Shown: piece by piece, positions 44,099 to 52,417 of the stretch
Layout: each line of letters starts with the position of its first letter
Numbering within the stretch: the stretch's first letter is position 1
NCBI RefSeq assembly: GCF_037969875.1
Contig: NZ_CP150218.1
Coordinates: forward strand, 1,550,001 to 1,614,000
DNA length: 64,000 bases
Direction of reading: 5' to 3'
From: Paenibacillus sp. FSL R7-0337
GTDB lineage: Bacteria; Bacillota; Bacilli; Paenibacillales; Paenibacillaceae
Program-made: the position numbers and the translations under genes
The notes under the pieces: generated by a model
Databases searched by the model: none
Told to the model about the DNA's origin: nothing
The model's input: the letters and a program-made list of their open reading frames with translations, nothing else

Positions 44099-44332
44099 AT
44101 GAAGATTATCAGCATCTATGTCCTGTTCGCTGTTCTTACACTTACGTTAATAGTCATCATTGATGTGATGTCCGGTATCAGCCTGCCTGCCTCCATTCAT
44201 TCGCTCGCGACCGTCTTTGCCACAACTACAATGCAGGAAGGGATATGTATCACGATCTTCCTGCTCCTCCCGTTCATCCAGGTCGCCGTCCATGCCACTA
44301 AGGACCGTCACTCCCGCCGCAAACCGTCTTAA
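44099..44332 (+). CDS. Small two-segment membrane protein, function unknown
   Basis: A 77-residue protein with two hydrophobic segments (IISIYVLFAVLTLTLIVIID and ICITIFLLLPFIQVAVHA) and a basic tail (DRHSRRKPS). ATG 44099 has AAGGAG seven bases upstream. Its stop shares a TTAA with the convergent gerB stop. I do not recognise the family. The position after the iron lipoprotein may be chance, since a terminator lies between. Confidence 0.6.
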   Translation: MKIISIYVLFAVLTLTLIVIIDVMSGISLPASIHSLATVFATTTMQEGICITIFLLLPFIQVAVHATKDRHSRRKPS

Positions 44333-45435
44333 TTCTGCTGACGGTACAAGCCGAACTTACGCCGGACTCGATGAATCAGCAGCAGCAGGATGGGAATCAC
44401 CGCACAGAATACCGGCAGAATCGTCATCAGAAAGGTCTTCCCGTCATTCATATGCTCGGGATAATTCTGTGCGCTGACAAAAGAGCTGAACAGCATAATC
44501 ACGCCTGCCGGAATAACCAGCCTGCTTGTATCGTTCACCTTGAACAGATCATTTGCTATCGCGACAGCAGCATAACAGTAGACGGTCAGCTTGAAGAATG
44601 CCCCGATAATCAGTGTAAGGACGACAAGGGCATCCAGCCGCTGGATGAAATTGGCCAAATTCACAAGGGTAATGGTCGTAAACATGGGAAAGGCGGTCCG
44701 GCTGTAGAGGTTCTCTCCCAGCACTGCCATCTCAATGGCATGGGTGAAGCTCAGCAGGCAGGCGCTGACAATAATCGCTGCGATACCTGTTTTCTTGATT
44801 TTCCGGGATTTGTTGAAGTGGGGCAGAATGGTGGTGAAGCACATTAGCTCGCCGAACGGAAAGATCAGGATGCTGGGATAGGCTGATTTCAAGGCTTGCT
44901 TATAATCGCCCATATGAAGCGGAAACAGATTTCTGTACTCCACCAGCCCGGCTGAGATTACAGCGGCAATACAGATGCACCCCATTATGATCACGATCCA
45001 CAGGACAATTTCGGCGGTCCTGGCGAACACTTCTATCCCTTTTCTCAGAATATACATCACAGCAATAATCATGATGGAATTAATAATCAGAATCGGGGTT
45101 TTGTCATAGGACGCCGAGATCAGCAGATCCCCCGCCTCCCGCAGGTTTCTCGATCCGTTATAGAGAATCACCGGCAGGAACAGCAGACTTACCGGCCAGC
45201 CCAGCCATGGCCCTAGAATGGTGCGTATATAACCGCTTATAATCTGGTTCGGGAACTGAAGATAGAGATGTGCGAACACCAGATACAGCAGGATGCCTCC
45301 GGGAAGGGCAAACAGAATAGCGAGCCAGACTGAATGGCCGCTCTCTAAGCCGATGGGGACAAGCACGGCAGTCCCCAGCTCAAACAAAATGATCAATGCA
45401 AGCAGCTGATTGGGGCCGATCAATTCTTTTTTCAT
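44329..45435 (-). CDS. gerAB: GerAB/GerKB-family germinant receptor permease subunit
   Basis: B subunit of a spore germinant receptor, of the amino-acid/polyamine permease superfamily, thought to bind the germinant. It has 368 residues with about ten membrane segments, from QLLALIILFELGTAVLV to PVFCAVIPILLLLIH, and a basic C-terminal tail. Start ATG 45435 is set by AGGTGA eight bases upstream; an in-frame GTG lies at 45447. Third gene of a gerA-gerC-gerB order. The symbol is a subunit-type label only. Confidence 0.9.
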   Translation of the reverse strand: MKKELIGPNQLLALIILFELGTAVLVPIGLESGHSVWLAILFALPGGILLYLVFAHLYLQFPNQIISGYIRTILGPWLGWPVSLLFLPVILYNGSRNLREAGDLLISASYDKTPILIINSIMIIAVMYILRKGIEVFARTAEIVLWIVIIMGCICIAAVISAGLVEYRNLFPLHMGDYKQALKSAYPSILIFPFGELMCFTTILPHFNKSRKIKKTGIAAIIVSACLLSFTHAIEMAVLGENLYSRTAFPMFTTITLVNLANFIQRLDALVVLTLIIGAFFKLTVYCYAAVAIANDLFKVNDTSRLVIPAGVIMLFSSFVSAQNYPEHMNDGKTFLMTILPVFCAVIPILLLLIHRVRRKFGLYRQQN

Positions 45436-45469
45436 AACATAAATCACCTGGTTTCTGCGGTTAAGCCAA

Positions 45470-46675
45470 TTATTTACCTTCGGGAATATAGGGTTTCAGA
45501 CTCATGCCGGTACTGCGGATGTAAGCCATGATCTTAAGGTCCAGCCTTCCTTTAGCAAAGATTGAGCCCCAGTCCCCGTCCAGTGCCGCCCATTCCTGCG
45601 GATTCGTCCTTTTCAGCTCATTGCCGAAATTGAAAATATCACTCTCAAGCTGCTGCCCCTTCTGAAAAGCCTGCGTGACGTCGATCCTCGTCTTCTTCTC
45701 CAGCCCCCGTTCAAGCTTCATGAGTTCTTCCCGCTTGCTAAGATCCACGTAGCTGTCCGTTTCATTGACGCTCCCCTCCTCCGCAATTGTCACATGAAAG
45801 ACCGGAAGCCCCCCCTCCATCGTGATCTTTACTTCCGTTCTGGAATAGATGATATTGACGGCTACGGACTCTTTTTTATCATCCGCATCAATATTGATCA
45901 CTGTTTCTTCTATCTGGTTAAGCAGCCACTCGGTTCCCCGTGCTTCTGAGCCCTTCATCCAATAAAGCAGCTTCCCCTGCCTAAACACCCCTAGCCCGTT
46001 CATCACCGTCTCGGTCAGGGTCTCAGACCCTTCCAGATTACTTTTCTTCTTCCCTTCCTCAGCGTCCCCCTTGATCTTCACCGCATTGATCGTCAGATCG
46101 CCTTCTCCTGTAATGCCGTGAATGACATCGAATACGCTGATCGGCCGGTTCTCCCCCCAGACTCTGGAGGTATTCTGCGCTTTTTTGACCAGCCCCAGAG
46201 CCGGGAGACTCTCTACAGGGGTCAGCACCTTCAGGACGGACGCGGCATCGCTGCCGCGGGCGACCAGTATTTCTGAATTGAGCCGCAGCTCATGGGACCG
46301 CTCGAAGATGTCGAAGATATCGTTAATCCCATCCCGCGCCAGGGACTCTCCAAGCACAATAAGCTGGGTGTGGGCAAAAAAAAGCTGGCGGGTCACATGC
46401 TTCGACGCCCGCCGCAATGCGCCGAACATCGTTTTGTCGGTTGCCGACACCACCACTACAGCAGGCTTGCCGCTTCCGGGAGAGTTACTTGTAGATGTTG
46501 AAGACGGATTGACCAATTGAAAGGTGACCCGGTATTCATCTGTCTCCGGGACAAGATCCATCCCTATGCCGCTTACGATGGCCAGCTCATTCAATTCCCG
46601 GCTGTTCCAGCAGCCGCCAAGCGGCAGGATCAGCACCGCTACGGCGATCAGGCGCAGCAGCCCCTTACCGTTCAT
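45470..46675 (-). CDS. gerAC: Ger(x)C-family germinant receptor lipoprotein
   Basis: C subunit of the receptor, anchored to the outer face of the spore inner membrane. It has 401 residues. The lipobox LILPLGGCWNSRELNELAIV is the family hallmark, with the acylated Cys near residue 22. Three mixed domains follow. It overlaps gerAA by 11 bp. The symbol is a subunit-type label only. Confidence 0.92.
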   Translation of the reverse strand: MNGKGLLRLIAVAVLILPLGGCWNSRELNELAIVSGIGMDLVPETDEYRVTFQLVNPSSTSTSNSPGSGKPAVVVVSATDKTMFGALRRASKHVTRQLFFAHTQLIVLGESLARDGINDIFDIFERSHELRLNSEILVARGSDAASVLKVLTPVESLPALGLVKKAQNTSRVWGENRPISVFDVIHGITGEGDLTINAVKIKGDAEEGKKKSNLEGSETLTETVMNGLGVFRQGKLLYWMKGSEARGTEWLLNQIEETVINIDADDKKESVAVNIIYSRTEVKITMEGGLPVFHVTIAEEGSVNETDSYVDLSKREELMKLERGLEKKTRIDVTQAFQKGQQLESDIFNFGNELKRTNPQEWAALDGDWGSIFAKGRLDLKIMAYIRSTGMSLKPYIPEGK

Positions 46676-48197
46676 CAGATTCCCTCCCGGCGGCCTCTTT
46701 CCCTGCGGGAGAGGCTGAAGAACGGCTGCTATTGTTGACCAGCCGCTTTCTGAGCCTCGTGAAGCTCTGTGGGGAGCGGATGAAGGTATCCTTCAGATTC
46801 CCCGGAACGAAGGGACCGATAGGAGTCATGTAAGGAACCCCGAGCGAGCGCAGACTGCACAGATGGGCAATCAGCATAATAGTGAATATGGCAATGCCAT
46901 ACAGCCCCATAAATGCGGCGATTGCCATGATAAAAAACCGCAGCATGCGGATGGAGAGCGCCATGTTGAAGGCAGGTGTAGCAAAGCTGGAAATTCCTGT
47001 GAGAGAGACCACAATTACCATCGCCGGCGAGACGATCCCTGCTTGAACCGCTGCTGTCCCGAGCACGAGACCGCCGATGATGGACACAGTCTGGCCGATC
47101 GGCGAAGGCATACGGATCCCTGCTTCCCGGATAATCTCGAAGGTTACCTCCATGAGAACCGCTTCAACAAAGGCAGGGAACGGCACCCCCTCCCGCTGTG
47201 ATGCCAGATTGATCAGCAGCGGGGTTGGAATCATCTCCTGATGGAAGTTCAGCGCAGCGACGAAGATCGCCGGACCATACATCGAAATGACCAGACACAC
47301 AAACCGGAGCATCCGGATCAGCGAGGAGATATCATACCGCTGGTAGTAATCCTCCACCGTATGAAAGAACATGAAGAAGGTGGTAGGGGCAATCAGGACA
47401 AACGGGGTACCGTCCACGAAGATAGCTATCCGTCCATCCAGCAGATTGGCTGCCACACTATCCGGGCGCTCCGTATTGAATATGGTGGGGAACGGGGAAT
47501 ATTTATTGTCCTCTATGATCTGTTCGATATATCCCGACTCCAGAATCATATCGACCTTAATCTCCTGAAGCTTGTCCTTGAACGCTTGAATCGTCTCTTC
47601 ATCAGCAATGCCGCGGATATACATAATCGTGATATCAGTGTGGGTGACATCACCCAGCTTCATCGTTTCAGTCCAGAGGTCCGGGTTCTTGATGATTTTG
47701 CGGACCAGGGCAATATTCGTGCTGATGGTCTCCGTGAAGCTTTCTTTGGAGCCGCGGATAGCGACCTGGGTGCCTGCCTCCGTAACCGCGCGGGATTCCC
47801 CGCCGCAGGTACTTCCACTAATGCCTCCCCCCACTCCGTTCACCAGAATAACTGTATCACCCGAGAGCAGCGCCTCCAGCAGCCCGTTAATATCTGTAAC
47901 CAGCTTCTCCTTGCCGATACTAAGGGCATTCTCTTTAATATAGCTGTAGACTTCTTCTGGAGTTACCGCAAGCCGCGCACGATCATTCAGAGCTTGAAAG
48001 GACATGACATGCGAGATATAATCATCGACCATCACTCTGTCTGTTATGCCAGCGATATATACTGCAGCCACATGGGCTGTTCTATTAATTAATTCATAGG
48101 TGCGTATAACCAAATCGGGGCTGTTCCCGAGCCTTGCTTGAATGGTACTGATGTTGTCTTCCAGCTTAGGGGAGACCGGCGAATTTATATTCTCCAT
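46665..48197 (-). CDS. gerAA: GerAA-family germinant receptor subunit
   Basis: A subunit of a spore germinant receptor. It has 510 residues: an N-terminal soluble domain (about 1-270) and a GerA core with FVDGTPFVLIAPTTFFMFF, then about five membrane segments. A short basic, Ser-rich tail follows. The start has CAGGAGGTG upstream. It heads the gerA-gerC-gerB operon. Paralogous to the SpoVAF core at 26776. Which germinant it senses cannot be read from the sequence. Confidence 0.93.
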   Translation of the reverse strand: MENINSPVSPKLEDNISTIQARLGNSPDLVIRTYELINRTAHVAAVYIAGITDRVMVDDYISHVMSFQALNDRARLAVTPEEVYSYIKENALSIGKEKLVTDINGLLEALLSGDTVILVNGVGGGISGSTCGGESRAVTEAGTQVAIRGSKESFTETISTNIALVRKIIKNPDLWTETMKLGDVTHTDITIMYIRGIADEETIQAFKDKLQEIKVDMILESGYIEQIIEDNKYSPFPTIFNTERPDSVAANLLDGRIAIFVDGTPFVLIAPTTFFMFFHTVEDYYQRYDISSLIRMLRFVCLVISMYGPAIFVAALNFHQEMIPTPLLINLASQREGVPFPAFVEAVLMEVTFEIIREAGIRMPSPIGQTVSIIGGLVLGTAAVQAGIVSPAMVIVVSLTGISSFATPAFNMALSIRMLRFFIMAIAAFMGLYGIAIFTIMLIAHLCSLRSLGVPYMTPIGPFVPGNLKDTFIRSPQSFTRLRKRLVNNSSRSSASPAGKEAAGRESDER

Positions 48198-48216
48198 ATC
48201 CGCACCTCCTGGCTCT

Positions 48217-48246
48217 TACTATTCGCCCGCTATCCTTTTTTTATAC
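48217..48246 (-). promoter_or_regulatory. Candidate sigma-G promoter of the ger operon
   Basis: Minus strand GTATA (48242-48246), 18 bases, then AATAGTA (48217-48223), close to the sigma-G consensus (GyATR, N17-18, CATnnTA). It lies 20 bp upstream of gerAA. Ger operons are sigma-G dependent in B. subtilis. Confidence 0.5.
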
Positions 48247-48271
48247 AGCATATGGAATATGTAAAAGCAGA

Positions 48272-48317
48272 ACAAGCTGTCCCCGTTACGGAATAATCCG
48301 TATTAGGGACAGCTTGT
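48272..48317 (-). terminator. Hairpin terminator of the FecCD-reductase operon
   Basis: Arms ACAAGCTGTCCC and GGGACAGCTTGT (12 bp) with an inner ACGGATTATTCCGT hairpin, about 60 bp after the reductase stop. The T tract is weak. Confidence 0.75.
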
Positions 48318-48376
48318 GCAAATATAGCTTATGATATAACGCCGATACACCGGCTGTTATCTCTGATGGAGGAATG

Positions 48377-49417
48377 CTAGTGGTTATCTGCTACGCCAAG
48401 TGCCTTGTTCTTCTCCTTGAACCGGTCATTATGGGAGGAGACGTAGGCTACCTTCTCAGCGGTAGGGTCCATGTACAGCTTCGCGCTGTTCAGGGCAAGC
48501 ACCGCATCGGTGAACGTTCCGGCAATGAGCCTTACCTTGCTCTCATGATCCACGAAATCTCCGGCAGCGAAGATACCCGGAAGATTCGTCTCCAGCTTCC
48601 CGCTGACGTTCGCACACCACTCTCCCATATCCAGCCCCCAGTCCTTCAGCGGACCGAAGTCGCTTCTCAGCCCGTGGTTGACAATGACGGCATCGACCGC
48701 AAGCTGCTCATGCTCCCCGGTCTGAATATGGCAGACGGTCACCTGATCGATCTGCTCTCCGTCACTGCTGTGCAGCTGGCTTACCGCACAAGGCACACGC
48801 ACATCCACCGAGGAGGCCTTCATCCGGGCAATATTCTTCTCATGCCCGCCGAACTGCTCCCGGCGGTGTACCACGGTTACACTGGCGGCAATCCCTTCCA
48901 GCTCATTCGCCCAGTCCACTGCGGAATCCCCGCCGCCCGAGATCAGCACCCGTTTGCCGCGGAAGGGCTCCAGCTCCTGTACCGTGTAGTGCAGGTTCGT
49001 CACCTCATAGCGGTCCGCGCCTTCAATCTCCAGCTTCGCCATCTGCAGAATACCGTATCCGATGGTGAGAATAACGGTACGGGTCCAGTGCTGCTCGCCT
49101 GTGGCTGAGGTCAGGATATACGTTCCGTCCTCCTGGCGGGCCTGGTGAACAATCTGCTGTCCAAATACAATGGTAGGATCGAAGGTGCGTGCCTGCTCTG
49201 CCAGCTGGTCAATTAACTGGCGGCAGAGAATAGGTGTTACTCCTCCGACATCCCAGATCATCTTCTCGGGATAGATCAGCATTCTGCCGCCCAGCTCATC
49301 CTTCGCTTCAATCAGCTTGGTCTTCAAATCCCTCATTCCGCTATAGAACGCTGTATACATGCCTGCGGGGCCGCCGCCAATAATCGTCACATCGTATAAT
49401 TCCATTGATTCATTCAT
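48377..49417 (-). CDS. Ferredoxin-NADP+ reductase-like flavoprotein (YumC/YcgT type)
   Basis: A 346-residue two-domain flavoprotein of the thioredoxin-reductase-like FNR group. The FAD site is [18 protein letters not shown], the NADPH site [17 protein letters not shown], and the C-terminal FAD contact [13 protein letters not shown]. The CxxC of true thioredoxin reductases is absent. It is the last gene of a Fur-boxed operon with two siderophore permeases. I infer reduction of imported ferric siderophore, as proposed for B. subtilis YcgT. GGAGG precedes the ATG. Confidence 0.87.
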   Translation of the reverse strand: MNESMELYDVTIIGGGPAGMYTAFYSGMRDLKTKLIEAKDELGGRMLIYPEKMIWDVGGVTPILCRQLIDQLAEQARTFDPTIVFGQQIVHQARQEDGTYILTSATGEQHWTRTVILTIGYGILQMAKLEIEGADRYEVTNLHYTVQELEPFRGKRVLISGGGDSAVDWANELEGIAASVTVVHRREQFGGHEKNIARMKASSVDVRVPCAVSQLHSSDGEQIDQVTVCHIQTGEHEQLAVDAVIVNHGLRSDFGPLKDWGLDMGEWCANVSGKLETNLPGIFAAGDFVDHESKVRLIAGTFTDAVLALNSAKLYMDPTAEKVAYVSSHNDRFKEKNKALGVADNH

Positions 49418-49444
49418 TGATATCCCTCCAAAGTCTGGTTGTAT

Positions 49445-50479
49445 TTAAGATTTGGTACGGGCCAGAAGATACAGAAAGTATGGAGCGCCGATGACAGCTA
49501 CCACAATGCCGGTAGGAATCTCGGACGGCTGCAGTATTCGCCGCCCGATCGTATCCGCCGCAATAACAAGCAGCGCGCCGATCAGCGCTGAGGCGGGCAG
49601 CATCAGCTGATGCTTCGGTCCGACCAGCCGCCGTGCCAGATGCGGACCGACCAGCCCGACGAAGCCGATGCCGCCGCTGACCGCTACGCTGGAGGCCGCA
49701 AGTCCGACCGCTGCTGCCAGCAGTCGGAACTGCTCTCTGGTCACATTAGCACCGAGTCCTGTCGCTGTCTGCTCGCCCAGATTAAGTACATTCATCACCC
49801 TTGCCTTGTAGATGACATAAGGCAGCAGAATCACAATCCAGGGCAGCAGGGACAAGACAAACTTCCAGCTTGTGCCCCAGATGCTGCCCGCCAGCCAGGT
49901 GGCAACGAACTGATACTTGTCCGGGTCAAGGCGAAGCGTCAGCACAATCATCGCCGCACTCATGCCCGCCGCCACAGCGACCCCGGTAAGCAGCAGCCGG
50001 ATCGGCGAGATGCCCTGATGCCGCTTGTAGGCAAGACTGTAGATCAGAGCGGCAGTACAGGCCGCCCCGGCAAAGGCCACCACGGGCAGCAGATAGACCG
50101 GTGCCGCCGAGGTCGTCGGGTAGAAGGAAATCAGCAGCATGACCATCAGTCCGGCCCCGGCATTAATGCCGAGAATGCCCGGATCGGCCAGATCATTGCG
50201 GAAGACCCCCTGCATCACTGCGCCGGATACGGCAAGTGCGGTACCAATTAACAGAGAAATGACAATCCGCGGCAGGCGGAACTGGAACAGAATCAGCTCC
50301 TGCTTCTCCGTTCCCTTGCCGACCAGCGTATCCAGCAGTTCAAGCGGAGTAAGTCTTATGTATCCTGTATTCACACTTATAATGAACATGATCACAATCA
50401 GAACAGCCAGCACGCCGATCACCCTGAGGCCATGCTTACGCCTTGCATCTTCTGAAGAAATTATCTTATGGCTCTGCAT
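49445..50479 (-). CDS. FecCD-family iron-siderophore ABC permease (second)
   Basis: A 344-residue permease with about nine membrane segments and FecCD motifs LPRIVISLLIGTALAVSGAVMQG, GINAGAGL and GFVGLVGPHLARRLVGPKHQ, the ATPase-contact loop. It forms a heterodimer with the product of the gene upstream. It starts 2 bp after that gene's stop. Iron-siderophore import is inferred from the Fur box, family and nearby lipoprotein. Confidence 0.93.
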   Translation of the reverse strand: MQSHKIISSEDARRKHGLRVIGVLAVLIVIMFIISVNTGYIRLTPLELLDTLVGKGTEKQELILFQFRLPRIVISLLIGTALAVSGAVMQGVFRNDLADPGILGINAGAGLMVMLLISFYPTTSAAPVYLLPVVAFAGAACTAALIYSLAYKRHQGISPIRLLLTGVAVAAGMSAAMIVLTLRLDPDKYQFVATWLAGSIWGTSWKFVLSLLPWIVILLPYVIYKARVMNVLNLGEQTATGLGANVTREQFRLLAAAVGLAASSVAVSGGIGFVGLVGPHLARRLVGPKHQLMLPASALIGALLVIAADTIGRRILQPSEIPTGIVVAVIGAPYFLYLLARTKS

Positions 50480-50481
50480 CT

Positions 50482-51540
50482 TTACAGCTCCCTTCTTTCT
50501 TTTCGGGCCAGATACAGGAAGAATGGTACCCCAATCAGCGCTATAATCGCACCCACCGGCGTTTCATGCGGCGGATTGATCATCCGGGCGGTGAGATCGC
50601 CCCCGACCGCCAGCAGCGCACCCAGCACCGCAGAGCAGGGAATAATCCAGCGGTAATCCACACCGACCAGATAGCGGGTCAGATGGGGGATGATCAGGCC
50701 GACGAACCCTACAGCTCCTACTACAGCTACAGAGGCTCCGGCCAGAATCAGGACAATCAGCGTTCCTGCCAATTTCACCAGCCCTGTACGCTGCCCAAGC
50801 CCCTTGGCAATATCCTCACCCAGGCTGAGCATTGTAATCGAACGGGACAGCACAATGGCTCCGAGGATAGCCGCTATGACCCATGGAGACATGATCTGCA
50901 GCTGGAACCACTTCGTTCCGGCCAGACCGCCGGCGTACCAGAAAGCCAGATCTTGTCCGATCCGGAAATACAGAGCGATCCCTTCACTTAGCGCCGAGAG
51001 CAGCGCACTGAGGGCGGCACCTGCCAATACGAGCCTGGCCGGGGTTAGCCCGCCCTTCGCCAGTGAGCCTACTCCATAGACAATTCCCGCTCCCGCTCCG
51101 GCGCCAACGAAGGAATAAAGAATGAGATACATGAATGGCAATCCCGGAAAAAATGCAAAGCAGACCGCCAGCGCAAAGCCCGCTCCAGAGTTAATGCCCA
51201 TCAATCCCGAATCCGCCAGCGGATTGCGGGTCATCCCTTGCATAATAGCTCCTGCCACAGCGAGGCCGGCTCCCACCATTACACCGCCCAGCACACGCGG
51301 CAGCCTAAGCTCGCGGATGATCTGATGGTCGGTAATATCGGGATTGAAATGAAAGACTGCGGTCCATACGACCGACAGCTTAATATCTGCGGCCCCGAAC
51401 GATACGGATATAGCAATACCAAGCGCCAACGCAATCAAGCCGCCAATAAGAATTAGTGTTGCCGCCCAGGGACGGGACCGCAGCTTCAGCCGCTCTGCCT
51501 TCTGATCCAGCCCGCTCCCGGACACTTCCTGATGATTCAT
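50482..51540 (-). CDS. FecCD-family iron-siderophore ABC permease (first)
   Basis: A 352-residue permease with the same motifs (LPRVLGGVMVGAGLAVAGAIMQG, GINSGAGFAL, GFVGLIIPHLTRYLVG). Start ATG 51540 has AGGTGA upstream; an in-frame GTG at 51549 is less well placed. First gene of the fecCD-fecCD-reductase operon behind a Fur-boxed promoter. No ABC ATPase is encoded nearby, so an ATPase from elsewhere must serve, as YusV does for FeuABC in B. subtilis. Confidence 0.93.
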   Translation of the reverse strand: MNHQEVSGSGLDQKAERLKLRSRPWAATLILIGGLIALALGIAISVSFGAADIKLSVVWTAVFHFNPDITDHQIIRELRLPRVLGGVMVGAGLAVAGAIMQGMTRNPLADSGLMGINSGAGFALAVCFAFFPGLPFMYLILYSFVGAGAGAGIVYGVGSLAKGGLTPARLVLAGAALSALLSALSEGIALYFRIGQDLAFWYAGGLAGTKWFQLQIMSPWVIAAILGAIVLSRSITMLSLGEDIAKGLGQRTGLVKLAGTLIVLILAGASVAVVGAVGFVGLIIPHLTRYLVGVDYRWIIPCSAVLGALLAVGGDLTARMINPPHETPVGAIIALIGVPFFLYLARKERREL

Positions 51541-51564
51541 GAATGTCACCTGTTTCTTTGAAAT

Positions 51565-51606
51565 TGATTCTCATTATCATTATAATATTGTAAAGGAACA
51601 GGTCAA
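51565..51606 (-). promoter_or_regulatory. Sigma-A promoter with Fur box for the FecCD operon
   Basis: Minus strand TTGACC (51601-51606), 16 bases, TATAAT (51579-51584). A Fur box, TGATAATGAGAATCA (51565-51579), directly follows the -10. Iron-loaded Fur would block this promoter. Confidence 0.85.
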
Positions 51607-51635
51607 GGTTTGGCAATGGACAAAAAAAATAAACA

Positions 51636-51693
51636 AAAACAGCCTATCCTCCCGGTTCCATCCTGTTAGAGATGTAGCTGGAGCATAGGCTGT
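51636..51693 (-). terminator. Intrinsic terminator after the 120-residue gene
   Basis: Minus strand ACAGCCTATGCTCCAG ... GGAGGATAGGCTGT, followed by TTTTTGTTTATTTTTTTT. The outer stem AGCCTAT/ATAGGCT is perfect. Confidence 0.85.
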
Positions 51694-51715
51694 CAGATTG
51701 GCTGTTATTTGATTT

Positions 51716-52078
51716 CTATACATTCTGAAGCGTACCGCCAAATATTTTGCGGATGTACCCTTGCAGCTTGCCGATATGCGGCACGAAGAGGCTTTTGTCA
51801 TATACGTAATTAGATTGGGTTACCAGCTGTGAATAGAGCTGGAAGAGGATGGCAGCGAGTTCCCGGTCAATCTGCCGCTCATGCTCCATCAGAGCATACG
51901 TCTCATCCAGCGCCTCATAGAGCTGAAGCAGAGCCGCTTCATTAATGGTCTTACGGCGCAGCGGTACAAGAATATCCGTAGCAATTCCATCAATCCGCAG
52001 AATAACAGCCGCCAGTCTCTCGTTCACTCGATTCTCCTCCTGCAGTGACTGAATGGTTAAGCGCTTGCTTATTACCAT
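51716..52078 (-). CDS. Helical cytoplasmic protein, function unknown
   Basis: A 120-residue protein, almost all predicted helix (LQEENRVNERLAAVILRIDGIA, LLQLYEALDETYALMEHERQIDRELAAILFQLYSQL). No membrane segment, signal or known motif. The ribosome site is weak (GGGGACC at a distance), so the start may differ. It lies after a small membrane protein gene on the same strand. I do not recognise it. Confidence 0.6.
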   Translation of the reverse strand: MVISKRLTIQSLQEENRVNERLAAVILRIDGIATDILVPLRRKTINEAALLQLYEALDETYALMEHERQIDRELAAILFQLYSQLVTQSNYVYDKSLFVPHIGKLQGYIRKIFGGTLQNV

Positions 52079-52122
52079 CCTATGTCTGCCGGTCCCCTCG
52101 CATGCCTGTACAGCGGAATCAG

Positions 52123-52344
52123 CTACCTCGTGTAATCCTCGTATACGTCTCTCTTGTTCAGCTTGGAGTACATATATTCATCATTCTTCAGCTTATAGAG
52201 CTGGCCCATGGCACCAAAGATCAACAACAGCACTACAATCAGACCATAGGCATAGGTAAACTGGTTGAAATAGAAGCACAATACAATGGCTGCAAAGGTC
52301 ATAAGCAGCAGTACAAGTGCGATCCGGCTCAAAATTCTCTTCAT
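52123..52344 (-). CDS. Small membrane protein, function unknown
   Basis: A 73-residue protein with two adjacent hydrophobic segments (IALVLLLMTFAAIVLCFYF and YGLIVVLLLIFGAMGQLY) and a charged Lys/Tyr/Asp-rich C-terminal tail. GCGGAGGA precedes the ATG, supporting translation. It lies upstream of the 120-residue gene; the two could be co-transcribed. Family unknown. Confidence 0.65.
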   Translation of the reverse strand: MKRILSRIALVLLLMTFAAIVLCFYFNQFTYAYGLIVVLLLIFGAMGQLYKLKNDEYMYSKLNKRDVYEDYTR

Positions 52345-52417
52345 CAGGGTTCCTCCGCAGAAAGTTTTAATCTAAATGTATCATAATCTGCGTACGAATC
52401 CTGTCGAATCCTGGAAG

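Noticed and set aside
47241-48092. A 283-residue plus-strand open frame opposite gerAA
   Set aside because: Antisense shadow of a well-supported gene.
48377-49417. Thioredoxin reductase
   Set aside because: The redox-active CxxC is missing; the protein fits the FNR-like YumC/YcgT group instead.
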